Shown here: in pieces, positions 48,847-57,178 of the stretch
How positions within the stretch are numbered: the first letter of the stretch is position 1
How the letters are laid out: every line of letters starts with the position of its first letter
Assembly (NCBI GenBank): GCA_029556545.1
Contig: JAKQEQ010000193.1
Location: forward strand, 1-64,000
Length of the DNA: 64,000 bases
From: Candidatus Hydrogenedentota bacterium
GTDB lineage: Bacteria > Hydrogenedentota > Hydrogenedentia > Hydrogenedentales > JAGMZX01
Reading direction: 5' to 3'
The notes under the pieces: model-generated
Databases searched by the model: none
The model's input: only the letters and a program-made list of their open reading frames with translations
What the model was told of the DNA's origin: nothing
Position numbers and translations under genes: made by a program

Positions 48847-48903
48847 ATGCCCGAATTCCTCCTTGAGCGTTCTCTCGTTTCGTGTTCGGCGATCCGGCGC
48901 GTC

Positions 48904-49815
48904 CTAAGGCGTAGCGGCATCGACGCGCTCCGCATCGTTCCGCATTACGGCATCACGCCACCAAAGCTGATAGTGGTAGTGTGCGCCGGGAGGCACCTCC
49001 GGCTCCCGCCGCTTTCGCGCCACGATCTCGGCGAACATGTGGCCAGCCACGTCCTCGAAGGTGTACTCCTCATCTTGCGCCCACCGTGTGCGTTCCGGGT
49101 TCGCGGGATAACGTCTGTGCAGACGTTCAAGCAAAGGCAGACTGAGGCTCGGGGGAAGGTGTCCGAGCACAGAAATCGCCCGCAGGCGCACCTGAATCCT
49201 GCCCTCCCACACGCTTGTGGACCACTTGGGGGAACGGACTGGCGCGGCGCCCCAGAACTCCTCCGTCATGCATTCTTCGAGGAGCCTCACCGTCTCGGCC
49301 AGGTGAATCCAACCCAGTAGTTCATAGGTCTCGATGAGCGCCTGCGCGTGCTCGTCGCCGAGTTTCTCGCCGCGCGGCGCCTGAAACGCCAGGCGCGCCA
49401 AGGACACTACGCGACAGTCCCGGGTCATGCCGGCCTTGGCCGCCCACAACACGACGCGATACGACAGCCAGTCCGGGGGACTTTTCGCGAGCGCGCGCCG
49501 CCCCGCCTCGATGACGTAGGTCGCGTCGCCCGCGGGCTTCGGCGCATTCACCCATGCAAGGTACGTGGACCACGAGTGCCTGCCCAGACGAACACCTTCC
49601 TCCATGCGTCGCAGACCCACAACCGTATCCAGGTACAATTCCTTCAGGCGGACATCCGTACTCTGCTCGATGTCCGGGTCGCCGGGCCAGACCGTCTCGG
49701 GCGGATAGATGATCGGCGGCTCGCCAGACGTCGCCACCGAACAGAGTATGCCCAACATCGCGAGTACGACGCAGCACCGGTGTTCGTTGACCTTTGCGCC
49801 ATTGACTATGCTCAT
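48904..49815 (-). CDS. Exported hypothetical protein (HEAT-like)
   Basis: 303 residues with a signal segment (CCVVLAMLGILCSVATSG). The rest is mainly helical; LRAISVLGHLPPSLSLPLLE and VRLLEECM hint at HEAT-type repeats. No catalytic motif or known family recognised. AAGGAGGAG precedes ATG 49815 at good spacing. It lies 24 bp after the stop of the metzincin gene and 57 bp before the helical exported protein. Confidence 0.65.
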   Translation of the reverse strand: MSIVNGAKVNEHRCCVVLAMLGILCSVATSGEPPIIYPPETVWPGDPDIEQSTDVRLKELYLDTVVGLRRMEEGVRLGRHSWSTYLAWVNAPKPAGDATYVIEAGRRALAKSPPDWLSYRVVLWAAKAGMTRDCRVVSLARLAFQAPRGEKLGDEHAQALIETYELLGWIHLAETVRLLEECMTEEFWGAAPVRSPKWSTSVWEGRIQVRLRAISVLGHLPPSLSLPLLERLHRRYPANPERTRWAQDEEYTFEDVAGHMFAEIVARKRREPEVPPGAHYHYQLWWRDAVMRNDAERVDAATP

Positions 49816-49839
49816 GCGCGCGTCTCCTCCTTCCTGATC

Positions 49840-51036
49840 CTACAACCAGTCTGGAATGTCGCTGACGAATTGCGGTTTCTGTGCCCACCAATTGACATCC
49901 GCCCCGTATCTCCAGTCGCCGATCCACATTACATTGTATTCGACGACGCCCGGATCGTCATGCCCCAGACCGACAACGTGACCGGTTTCATGCGCAAACG
50001 TCTGCTGAAGATCGCGCGACACGACGCTAAGCCATATGAAGGCCGACGCGGCATTTGCGAGACCCCACAGACCATTGCCCGGAGGTCGGTGATCCATGGA
50101 GTAAACGCGCTCGCACGTCATCAGATCGTAACCACAAGCGTCGAGAAGTTGGAAGCCACTCCAGTGATCTGGATTGCATTCATCGAACTCTACTCTAGCA
50201 TCAGTCTCCCTTGCGTACTCAAGCAAATGATAATGCACTGGCACCGCACTATCCAGAGGATCGTCAAATCGCTCTTTGAGAGTTGTCTGTTGCACATCCG
50301 GGTTCTCTGAAAGATCTTGGCGAAGTCGCAATGACGCCCCCGCGAGGATGTTCTCCAGCGGTAATTCACGGGCTTCGGGGTGGCGTACCGCGCGTAGACC
50401 GTAGGTTTTTGCCGGGTCAACCTGCCCCGGAATGACTATTTCCGCGTAGTTAGGTTTTCCCCCGTCTTCAGGTTGACTCGCTCCGAATCGTGTAACCCTT
50501 ATTCTGTATCCGCGCGAACCGGCTAAGTAATCCGGCTTTACCTCGTAATAGCAGCGCGCCATCAGCGGTTCTTCTGGATCGGGTTCAACCTTGTGGACAT
50601 AGCCGGCTATCGAGTAGAGATATGGAGTAGCTGCGTTGGAAACGATACAGAGGCATGTCAAGTCCGAATCCCCATAGTCTCTCAGGCAATCTTCACTTTC
50701 ACCGCAATCTCCTCCACAGTGGTCCTGAGCACCCTCCCTCATTTTCACGTCGAAGGCGTCGTAACGAATGTCGCAGTCTTCACCGCCTTCAACTCTGAGA
50801 TCGCCTATCGTCCCTGGATACGCGGCGAGTAAGGGAAGCCCCACAGGTCGTATTTCCGTAATGGGATTCATGGCGTGGGGCCAGCCCGCCGCGGCTATTG
50901 GAGCGGTGCACGCACATGTGTTGATCTCGCCAACATCGAGATGCTCCAACATGCGCGGACAGGCAGCCAGTAATGTAGTTGCCACGAGCAGAACAAAAGA
51001 TTTGAACGGGATCCCGAGAAAATTTCCCGACACCAC
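49840..51036 (-). CDS. Predicted metzincin metalloprotease lipoprotein
   Basis: 398 residues from GTG 51036 (GTG 51033 adjacent). The N-terminus FKSFVLLVATTLLAAC is a lipoprotein signal with lipobox LAAC, so the protein should be lipid-anchored. Near the C-terminus HETGHVVGLGH (349-359) is the HExxHxxGxxH zinc site of metzincins, and NVMW near 369 supplies the Met-turn. About ten cysteines cluster between residues ~105 and 150 (DHCGGDCGESEDCLRD), suggesting disulfides. The ~340 residues before the catalytic site show no other recognised domain. An upstream GTG at 51147 would put a G9 tract inside the coding region. Confidence 0.75.
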   Translation of the reverse strand: MVSGNFLGIPFKSFVLLVATTLLAACPRMLEHLDVGEINTCACTAPIAAAGWPHAMNPITEIRPVGLPLLAAYPGTIGDLRVEGGEDCDIRYDAFDVKMREGAQDHCGGDCGESEDCLRDYGDSDLTCLCIVSNAATPYLYSIAGYVHKVEPDPEEPLMARCYYEVKPDYLAGSRGYRIRVTRFGASQPEDGGKPNYAEIVIPGQVDPAKTYGLRAVRHPEARELPLENILAGASLRLRQDLSENPDVQQTTLKERFDDPLDSAVPVHYHLLEYARETDARVEFDECNPDHWSGFQLLDACGYDLMTCERVYSMDHRPPGNGLWGLANAASAFIWLSVVSRDLQQTFAHETGHVVGLGHDDPGVVEYNVMWIGDWRYGADVNWWAQKPQFVSDIPDWL

Positions 51037-51125
51037 GCCACGCGAGGACCTGCGAATCGCGCTTGGTGCTGTCCCGCCCACAAGAGACGGCAAAGAAACC
51101 TTAAGTGGTAGGGAAGAACCATCTA

Positions 51126-51134
51126 CCCCCCCCC
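51126..51134. repeat. Nine-base homopolymer (C on plus, G on minus)
   Basis: A run of nine C bases lies ~90 bp upstream of the chosen metzincin start, and within the frame if the gene starts at GTG 51147. Long G tracts are classic slippage sites. Confidence 0.9.
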
Positions 51135-51329
51135 GAGTCCAGCGCACCTCCCAACGCTATACGTTTCTCGCCCGACAACCGAACCTTCGCATTTCCGCGC
51201 CATTTCGTTACCCCCCGCCGTCACAATCAACCCCTTCTGACGACACTCTACCCCGTTTGCGGCGATTTGTCAACCCCCCGAATCGCGCGACGGCCACGAG
51301 GTCCGCGGGAGGAAGAGGGCGAGGGCGGA

Positions 51330-52277
51330 TCAGGGGGGCGGCGGCATGGCCTGGAGGGCGGCGTCGGGCGTGAAGACGATGTCGGCGTAGGCGCGGGGCT
51401 GGGCGAGGGTGCGTCCGGAGAGTACGACGCACCGTTCGAGGCGCATGGGCGCGGTCAATGCGACATGATCGCCGACGACCGTCTCGATGAGTTCCACGCC
51501 GTCCGCGATGCGGCAGTTTTCGCCGACCAGCGATGTCAGTCCGCGCCGGCGCAACTCGTGAACGCAGCAGGCGATGAGATCGGCGATGTAGGTGAGGTTC
51601 ATGTCCCATTGGACGACGGGCGCGACGCGCACGGGGTATTCGTAGTCGATCAGTATCTGGATCGAGTCGGTGATCTCGTATTCGTCGCGCAAGGCGGTGC
51701 GCGGCGTGCGGCGGATAGCGTCGAAGATGCGCATGTCGAAGAGGTAGAGCCCGCAACCCTTCAGCTTATTGGTCACGTGCCGGGGTTTTTCGATGACGCG
51801 CCGGACCGTGCCGTCGGGGCGCAGGTGGACGCAGAAGTTCTTTTTGATTGCCTCGATGTCGTCCTCTTCTTTCACCGCCAGGACCGCGGCGGCCTCGTGC
51901 CGCTCGAATTCCTCGATCATGCGGGCCGGCTCCGAGACATCGAAGAAGATGTCGCCGAGGAACAGCACGAACGGCCGGTCCACGTGGCGTTCGAGTTGGC
52001 CGACCGCGTGCGCGAGCCCGAGCCGCTGCTCCTGTTCGACGTAGCGCAGCCGCACGCCGTATTCGCGGCCGTCGCCGAGGACTCGGGTGATCACGTGCCC
52101 GAGATGGCCGATGACGACGATGATGTCTTCGATGCCGAGGTTGCGCAGGTGTTCGAGTTGATAGGCGAGCAGGGGCTTGTTGCAGATGGGCGCGATCGGT
52201 TTCGGCACGCTTTCGCCGAAGGGCCCCATGCGCGACCCATGCCCCGCCGCGAGAATTACGCCCTGATACGCCGACAT
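51330..52277 (-). CDS. Sugar-phosphate nucleotidyltransferase
   Basis: 315 residues. The N-terminal GVILAAGHGSRMGPFGESVP is the nucleotide-binding loop of RmlA/GlmU-type enzymes, with KPIAPICNKPLLAYQLEHL and VLFLGDIFFD (metal-binding Asp). EITDSIQILIDYEYPVRVAP marks the end of the transferase domain. A short left-handed beta-helix-like tail (GENCRIADGVELIETVVGDH) follows. It couples a sugar 1-phosphate to NTP to make a nucleotide sugar; which sugar and base cannot be told. GGAGGG precedes ATG 52277. Confidence 0.88.
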   Translation of the reverse strand: MSAYQGVILAAGHGSRMGPFGESVPKPIAPICNKPLLAYQLEHLRNLGIEDIIVVIGHLGHVITRVLGDGREYGVRLRYVEQEQRLGLAHAVGQLERHVDRPFVLFLGDIFFDVSEPARMIEEFERHEAAAVLAVKEEDDIEAIKKNFCVHLRPDGTVRRVIEKPRHVTNKLKGCGLYLFDMRIFDAIRRTPRTALRDEYEITDSIQILIDYEYPVRVAPVVQWDMNLTYIADLIACCVHELRRRGLTSLVGENCRIADGVELIETVVGDHVALTAPMRLERCVVLSGRTLAQPRAYADIVFTPDAALQAMPPPP

Positions 52278-52413
52278 CGTCTTTCCCTCCGGGACCGTGG
52301 CGCCTGGAATCGTTCCAGGCGCGGTCGAATTGTCGCGGAAGCGACGGCGACGGCGCAAGTGGGGTGGACGCGATATGCGTGTCGCCGCGCGTCGCGACTG
52401 GCCGCCGCCCGAA

Positions 52414-54006
52414 TTAACGATCGGGCGATGCCGCGGCGGCCACGTCGTCCGAATCCGGCTTTGTCGCGTCATTGATCACGGGCAGCAGGCGGCGGGGCAG
52501 CGGCCCGGCGCGGTCGCGAATGCGCAGATCGAATCCATGATCCGTGATTTCCCCAAGGCGGACTTCCACCGCCGCCCGCGCCGGCCAGGTCTGTTCCGGC
52601 GTGTAGGGCCACGGAGCGACGGCGACGGGGCGCGCCCCATCCACGCGAATCACGCCTTCCTCCGGCTCCCAGGCCGCCACGGTAATGTGCGCTTTCTTGC
52701 GTCCCACGTAGTGCATCGGCAACAACGACACGTGCGGTACGCGGCGGCTGAACGGCGTGTCGTGGGCGATGGACTCGGAAAGCATCATCGGCGCGCCGCG
52801 AAAGCATTGGAAGTCCGGCAGCACGCCCAGGACCTCGTTCGGATGCGCGGTCGCGAAGGCGGTCGCCTGCTGCCGGAAGCGGGCCGCTTCGCGCGCCGCG
52901 TGCCGCCAGGACATGATCGCGCCCCATTGCAGCAGGAACAGGAGCACGCAAAGGGCGGTCGTCAACAGCACCATCGGCTTCGGCCACTTGGGATGCCGCA
53001 TGATCCGTTCGCACAGCGCCGCCGCGCCCACCGCGAAGAATCCCAGCGGCAGCAGCAGCGCGCCGCCGCCGGTCATATGCACGGGGTCGATGAACCCGCG
53101 GTCCTGCCCCGCACGGACAAGAACCATCGAGATCAGCGCGAAGGTGAACGCCGGCAGGCGCACACGCCGTTCCAGGAACACCAACGCGGCAATGGCCAAC
53201 GCAGCGGCGCCGTAGGCGAGAAGGGGATGGGCAACGAATCGGCCCGCCGTCTCGGGCAGGAGGCCGATAGGGTAGAAGAGCAAGCCCAACGGCGCGAACA
53301 ACCGCAGGGGGGCCGGGACTTCCGGCGGCGACGCGATACCGTGCGCGACAAACGCCGCCAGAGCGATGGCCGTGAACGGCGCGAGCCGCGCCGGCGAACG
53401 CCGGTCCCGCTTCTTCAGCAGGAACTCATGGCAGATAAGCGGCGCGATGAGCAACAGGTTGCCGCGAAACGGCAGGACGGCGCAGGCGAACACCGCCAAT
53501 GCGGAAACATATGCTCGTGACGCCGCCGCCCCGTGCCCGCCGCGCGCGCCCCGGGCCGACCGCACGTACATCGCTGTCGCGCTTAGCCCGAGGAACGCGG
53601 GCAACAGGTCCGCCGCGCCGGTCAGGTGCAGCGTGGCTTCGCTCTTTGCCGGGTGCGCCATGAAGATCACCGCCGCCAGCGACCCCAACCAGACCGGTCC
53701 GCCGACAATCCAGCGCGTGAGAAAGAACACCGCGACCATGCAGCCGTAGAGCAAAGCGAGATTCACCGCGTGATACGGCGCGGCCATGTCGAAGAACAGC
53801 CACCGCTCGGCGGAAATCGCCGCGCGTAGCGGCCAACCCAAGGTACCCGGATCGGCCAACAGCGCGAAATCCCGCCCGAGCGGTCCTACGCCGATTCCCC
53901 ATGCGTGAACCAGCAGCAGATAGAAGAAGTCCGCGATGAGGAAATAGCGGACCAGATTGCGCGGCCTGACCGCGCGCGCCGATTGCAGGGATTCCGGACT
54001 CAGCAT
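52414..54006 (-). CDS. Polytopic membrane protein
   Basis: 530 residues from ATG 54006, with roughly ten or eleven transmembrane helices (LVRYFLIADFFYLLLVHAWG, MVAVFFLTRWIVGGPVWLGS, LAVFACAVLPFRGNLLLIAP and others). The first extracytoplasmic loop and AHPAKSEATLHLTGAADLLP recall the HPxxxE loop of GT-C/TMTC-like transferases. The C-terminal ~130 residues are soluble. It may be a glycosyltransferase-type protein related in fold to the TMTC-like protein at 28-31 kb but without TPRs. This is inferred from layout. Confidence 0.65.
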   Translation of the reverse strand: MLSPESLQSARAVRPRNLVRYFLIADFFYLLLVHAWGIGVGPLGRDFALLADPGTLGWPLRAAISAERWLFFDMAAPYHAVNLALLYGCMVAVFFLTRWIVGGPVWLGSLAAVIFMAHPAKSEATLHLTGAADLLPAFLGLSATAMYVRSARGARGGHGAAASRAYVSALAVFACAVLPFRGNLLLIAPLICHEFLLKKRDRRSPARLAPFTAIALAAFVAHGIASPPEVPAPLRLFAPLGLLFYPIGLLPETAGRFVAHPLLAYGAAALAIAALVFLERRVRLPAFTFALISMVLVRAGQDRGFIDPVHMTGGGALLLPLGFFAVGAAALCERIMRHPKWPKPMVLLTTALCVLLFLLQWGAIMSWRHAAREAARFRQQATAFATAHPNEVLGVLPDFQCFRGAPMMLSESIAHDTPFSRRVPHVSLLPMHYVGRKKAHITVAAWEPEEGVIRVDGARPVAVAPWPYTPEQTWPARAAVEVRLGEITDHGFDLRIRDRAGPLPRRLLPVINDATKPDSDDVAAAASPDR

Positions 54007-54140
54007 GACGCCGCAGTCTAGTCGCGCGGGCGGCGACGCGCAACATTGTCGCGCGCGATCGAGGGACGGGTCCGATTGGCGGAGCGTTTGCGGGTATAAT
54101 CCGCGCGACGACACGTCAACCGGAATAAGGAGACGCTTGC

Positions 54141-55463
54141 ATGGGAATCGCCGCGGATATTCGGAGGTTGGTGGACCGCACGCCGTTCGTGGACACCCAC
54201 GAGCACTTGTGGGAGGAATCCGTGCGCTTGCGGGCCCTTGATCTTGAGGACGAAAGCAAGATGCCCGCGCCGGACATCGGCATGTTGTTCAGTCATTACA
54301 CCGATTCGGACCTGAAAGTCGCGGGTATGCCGGGCGACGCGCTGGCCGTCGCGTTTCGCTGGGACATCGCGCCGCGGGACAAGTGGAAGGCCCTCGAACC
54401 GTATTATCGCCGGACCCACAATACCGGGTACATGATGAATGTCCGCGAATCGCTCCGGCTGCTTTATGACGAGGACGACCTGCGCGCGGACAACGTCGAG
54501 CGCATCTCGGCGAAGATGCGCGCCGCCGTGCAGCCCGGTTTCTATCGCGTCGTCCTGCGCGACTTCGCGAACATCGAATATGCGCAGGTGAACTGCATCG
54601 AGGGCCCCATCTTCGGCGAGACCGCGCAGCCCGACCTGCTCGCGCAGGACCTCAGTTTCGCCGCGTTGAGCGCGGCGGGCGACCGCGATCGGCTCGCGGC
54701 GGAGGCCGGCGTGACCCTGAAGGGCCTGAAAGACTGGCACGCCGTCATCGACTGGGCCTTCGAGACCTACGGCCCGCGCGCCATCGCGGTCAAAAGCCAG
54801 AACGCTTACGCGCGCGGCCTGGACTATGCCCGCGTCGCGGCGGAGGAAGCCGCGCCGTACTTCGAGAAGATGCTGCGGGACAGGGGCGCGCTCGAGGCCG
54901 CCGAGCGCAAGGCCGTCGAGGACCACCTGTTCCACTATTGCGTTCACAAGGCGACGGAATACGATCTGCCGGTCAAACTGCACACCGGCTACTACGCCGG
55001 GCACAACTCGATTCCCCTCGGGCGGCTTCAGGGCAACCCCGCCGAAATGTGCGAGTTGTGCCGTGCGCATCCCGACGCGCGCTTCGTCTTCATGCACATC
55101 ACGTACCCCTACCACGACCACATCATCGCCGCCGCCAAACACTGGCCCAACGCCTACATCGACATGTGCTGGGCGTGGATCATCAACCCGATGGCCTGCG
55201 TTCGGTTCGTGAAGGAGTTCCTCGGCGCGGCCCCCGCCTGCAAACTCCTCACCTTCGGCGGTGACTACCGCCCTGTCGAGATGGTCCCCGGCCATGCCGC
55301 CGTCGCGCGCCGCGGCCTCGCGCAGGCGCTCTCGGAACTCGTCGAGGAACGCTGGCTCCGTGAAGCCGAACTCGAAGCACTGACGGACTGCCTCATGCGC
55401 GGCAACGCCCACGAGCTATTCGACCTCGAACGGACGTTGAAGAATTGGAATAAGGTGCAATAG
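54141..55463 (+). CDS. Amidohydrolase-superfamily protein
   Basis: 440 residues. The metal-binding start FVDTHEHLWEE provides His20 and His22. Later candidate ligands are in PVKLHTGYYAGH, FVFMHITYPYHDH and LLTFGGDYRPVEM, whose Asp would be the last strand ligand. The whole resembles the uronate-isomerase / amidohydrolase 2 branch. The reaction (hydrolysis, decarboxylation or isomerisation of a carboxylated sugar or similar) is not determined. ATG 54141 has AAGGAG at ideal spacing. A perfect TATAAT lies at 54095-54100, but no -35 at proper spacing. Confidence 0.8.
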   Translation: MGIAADIRRLVDRTPFVDTHEHLWEESVRLRALDLEDESKMPAPDIGMLFSHYTDSDLKVAGMPGDALAVAFRWDIAPRDKWKALEPYYRRTHNTGYMMNVRESLRLLYDEDDLRADNVERISAKMRAAVQPGFYRVVLRDFANIEYAQVNCIEGPIFGETAQPDLLAQDLSFAALSAAGDRDRLAAEAGVTLKGLKDWHAVIDWAFETYGPRAIAVKSQNAYARGLDYARVAAEEAAPYFEKMLRDRGALEAAERKAVEDHLFHYCVHKATEYDLPVKLHTGYYAGHNSIPLGRLQGNPAEMCELCRAHPDARFVFMHITYPYHDHIIAAAKHWPNAYIDMCWAWIINPMACVRFVKEFLGAAPACKLLTFGGDYRPVEMVPGHAAVARRGLAQALSELVEERWLREAELEALTDCLMRGNAHELFDLERTLKNWNKVQ

Positions 55464-55600
55464 TCGTTCATGCATGATGAGTACCGGACGTGGCACGGCA
55501 AAGACTCTCGTTATGGAGTGGCTGGAGCCTCATAATCACGAATGACGCGGACGACACGAGTGCGACCGTGTCGTGAAGCGAATCCGTCTTGTGCCGGTTG

Positions 55601-55677
55601 GGTCCCTATCGGTCCCATCGGTCCTGTCGGTCCTATCGGTCCGATCAGGTCCCTTTGGTCGCTTTGGTCCTCTTGGC
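55601..55677. repeat. Nonamer tandem repeat GGTCCYATC
   Basis: About eight degenerate copies: GGTCCCTATC, GGTCCCATC, GGTCCTGTC, GGTCCTATC, GGTCCGATC, then GGTCCCTTT, GGTCGCTTT, GGTCCTCTT. It fills the gap between two convergent genes, as does the hexamer repeat at 2274. Confidence 0.85.
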
Positions 55678-55713
55678 CCCCCTTGTGTCGCTTGCTGCGC
55701 TCGCCGATGCAAG

Positions 55714-56925
55714 TCAGACCTTGGTTGCCGCCAAAGGCCGCGCGGTGCGCTCCAGCACGCGCAGAACGTGGACCGACTTCTCCTCGATGCGCCGCTCCCA
55801 GGAATTCGCGCGCGCCACGGCCTGGCGCGCCCCGATGCGCGCCGGGTCCCTTTCCGCGAGTGCGTCCTCGATGCGGTCGAGGAATGCCGGATGCGACTCC
55901 GCGATGTACACCACGTCCCGGTACTGGACCACAGCGGGCAGGGCCGCGCTGACGACGGGCTTGCCGGCGGCGAGGTATTCCTGGAGTTTGAGCGGGTAGA
56001 TATAGCGGGTGGCTTCGTTGGTCTTGTAGGGAATTAGCGTCACGTCCATGCCTTTGAGATAGGCGGGCAGCGCCTCGATGGGGCGATTGCCGAGCAGATG
56101 GACGTTCGCGACGTTCTTCAGCGGTGTGAGGTCCATATCGGCTCGCGCGGGCCCGACCAGCACCAGGGACCAGTCCGGACGTTGCCCGGCGAGAAACAAG
56201 ATAAGGTCCGCGTCAAACCGCGCGGGGTCGATAACCCCGACCGCGCCGATGACGGGGCGCGGCAACCGCGCGATGTCCTCGGGCACGACGGTTTCCGGCG
56301 CGGCGGCGGCGGCGAAATGGTCGTAGTCCGCGCCGTGATGCACGACATGTAGGTCGGCGTTCGTTCCGTCGCGGAGCGCCTTGCCCGTCTCGGTGCCGAC
56401 AAAGACGAGGTCCGCGTCACGGCAGAGGGCCGCATCTATCCATTGGATAACGCGCTTCCCGGACGGGTCCGGCACATAGTTGTCCCATTCGTCGCAGATG
56501 TCGTAGATGGTGAGACTTCGCGGAATGGACGGGACGGCCCCGCCGTGGAGGGGCGAGAAGTTCCAGAGAACGGGATCACGCATGCCCAATCGCGCCAGTT
56601 GCCGACGCACCAGCGCCGCCAAGATGCGCCCGTTCAGCATGAGTGACGCCCGCGCCGCCGCGAACGGCAGGCGGCCCACCGGCGCGAACACCCGCGGCGG
56701 ATGATACACGAACAGACGCTCGCGCACTTCCTGGACCGGCGGCCCGTCCCACTGCCCCGCGCCTTGGGGGTCGGGCGCGCGGAACCGATAAAGGAACGAT
56801 CGAGGCACGTCCACGTAGAGCACGCGATTCCGCGGGGCCAGTCGCGCGGCGATCTGCTGCGGCGTGCTCCAACTCGCGCGCCAATCGGCATACGTGTAGA
56901 TCAGGATGTCGCATCCTTCGAGCAT
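55714..56925 (-). CDS. Glycosyltransferase (GT4-like)
   Basis: 403 residues from ATG 56925. A GT-B fold is suggested by the N-terminal DILIYTYADWRASWSTPQQI and by the C-terminal nucleotide-sugar region PLKLQEYLAAGKPVVSAALP (E in the E-x7-E position). It is close to bacterial proteins annotated as glycosyltransferase family 1/4 that act on polysaccharide or lipid-linked acceptors. VPEDIARLPRPVIGAVGVID marks the inter-domain linker. The upstream open frame is not supported. It is convergent with the amidohydrolase gene across a 250-bp repeat-bearing gap. Confidence 0.82.
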   Translation of the reverse strand: MLEGCDILIYTYADWRASWSTPQQIAARLAPRNRVLYVDVPRSFLYRFRAPDPQGAGQWDGPPVQEVRERLFVYHPPRVFAPVGRLPFAAARASLMLNGRILAALVRRQLARLGMRDPVLWNFSPLHGGAVPSIPRSLTIYDICDEWDNYVPDPSGKRVIQWIDAALCRDADLVFVGTETGKALRDGTNADLHVVHHGADYDHFAAAAAPETVVPEDIARLPRPVIGAVGVIDPARFDADLILFLAGQRPDWSLVLVGPARADMDLTPLKNVANVHLLGNRPIEALPAYLKGMDVTLIPYKTNEATRYIYPLKLQEYLAAGKPVVSAALPAVVQYRDVVYIAESHPAFLDRIEDALAERDPARIGARQAVARANSWERRIEEKSVHVLRVLERTARPLAATKV

Positions 56926-57178
56926 GGGCCGGCGTATCCTTGGACGTTGCGGTTTCGTATCGTAGCGCCTCGCGGCGCGGCCCGCAAGACGGCGTCGGTG
57001 TCGCCCGAGAACGCGCGTTTCGACGTAAGGGCCGCGAAGTAGGCCGCGGAGCCGGGTTGAAATTGCGGAACCGGGCACGGGATACTCGGGCGAACCGCTT
57101 GGCGGCTATTGGCCGCCGTCAATCGACGTCGCGCCTTAACGGCGCAGCGGTTCGCAACTGTGGGGTCTTTCTTGGCCT

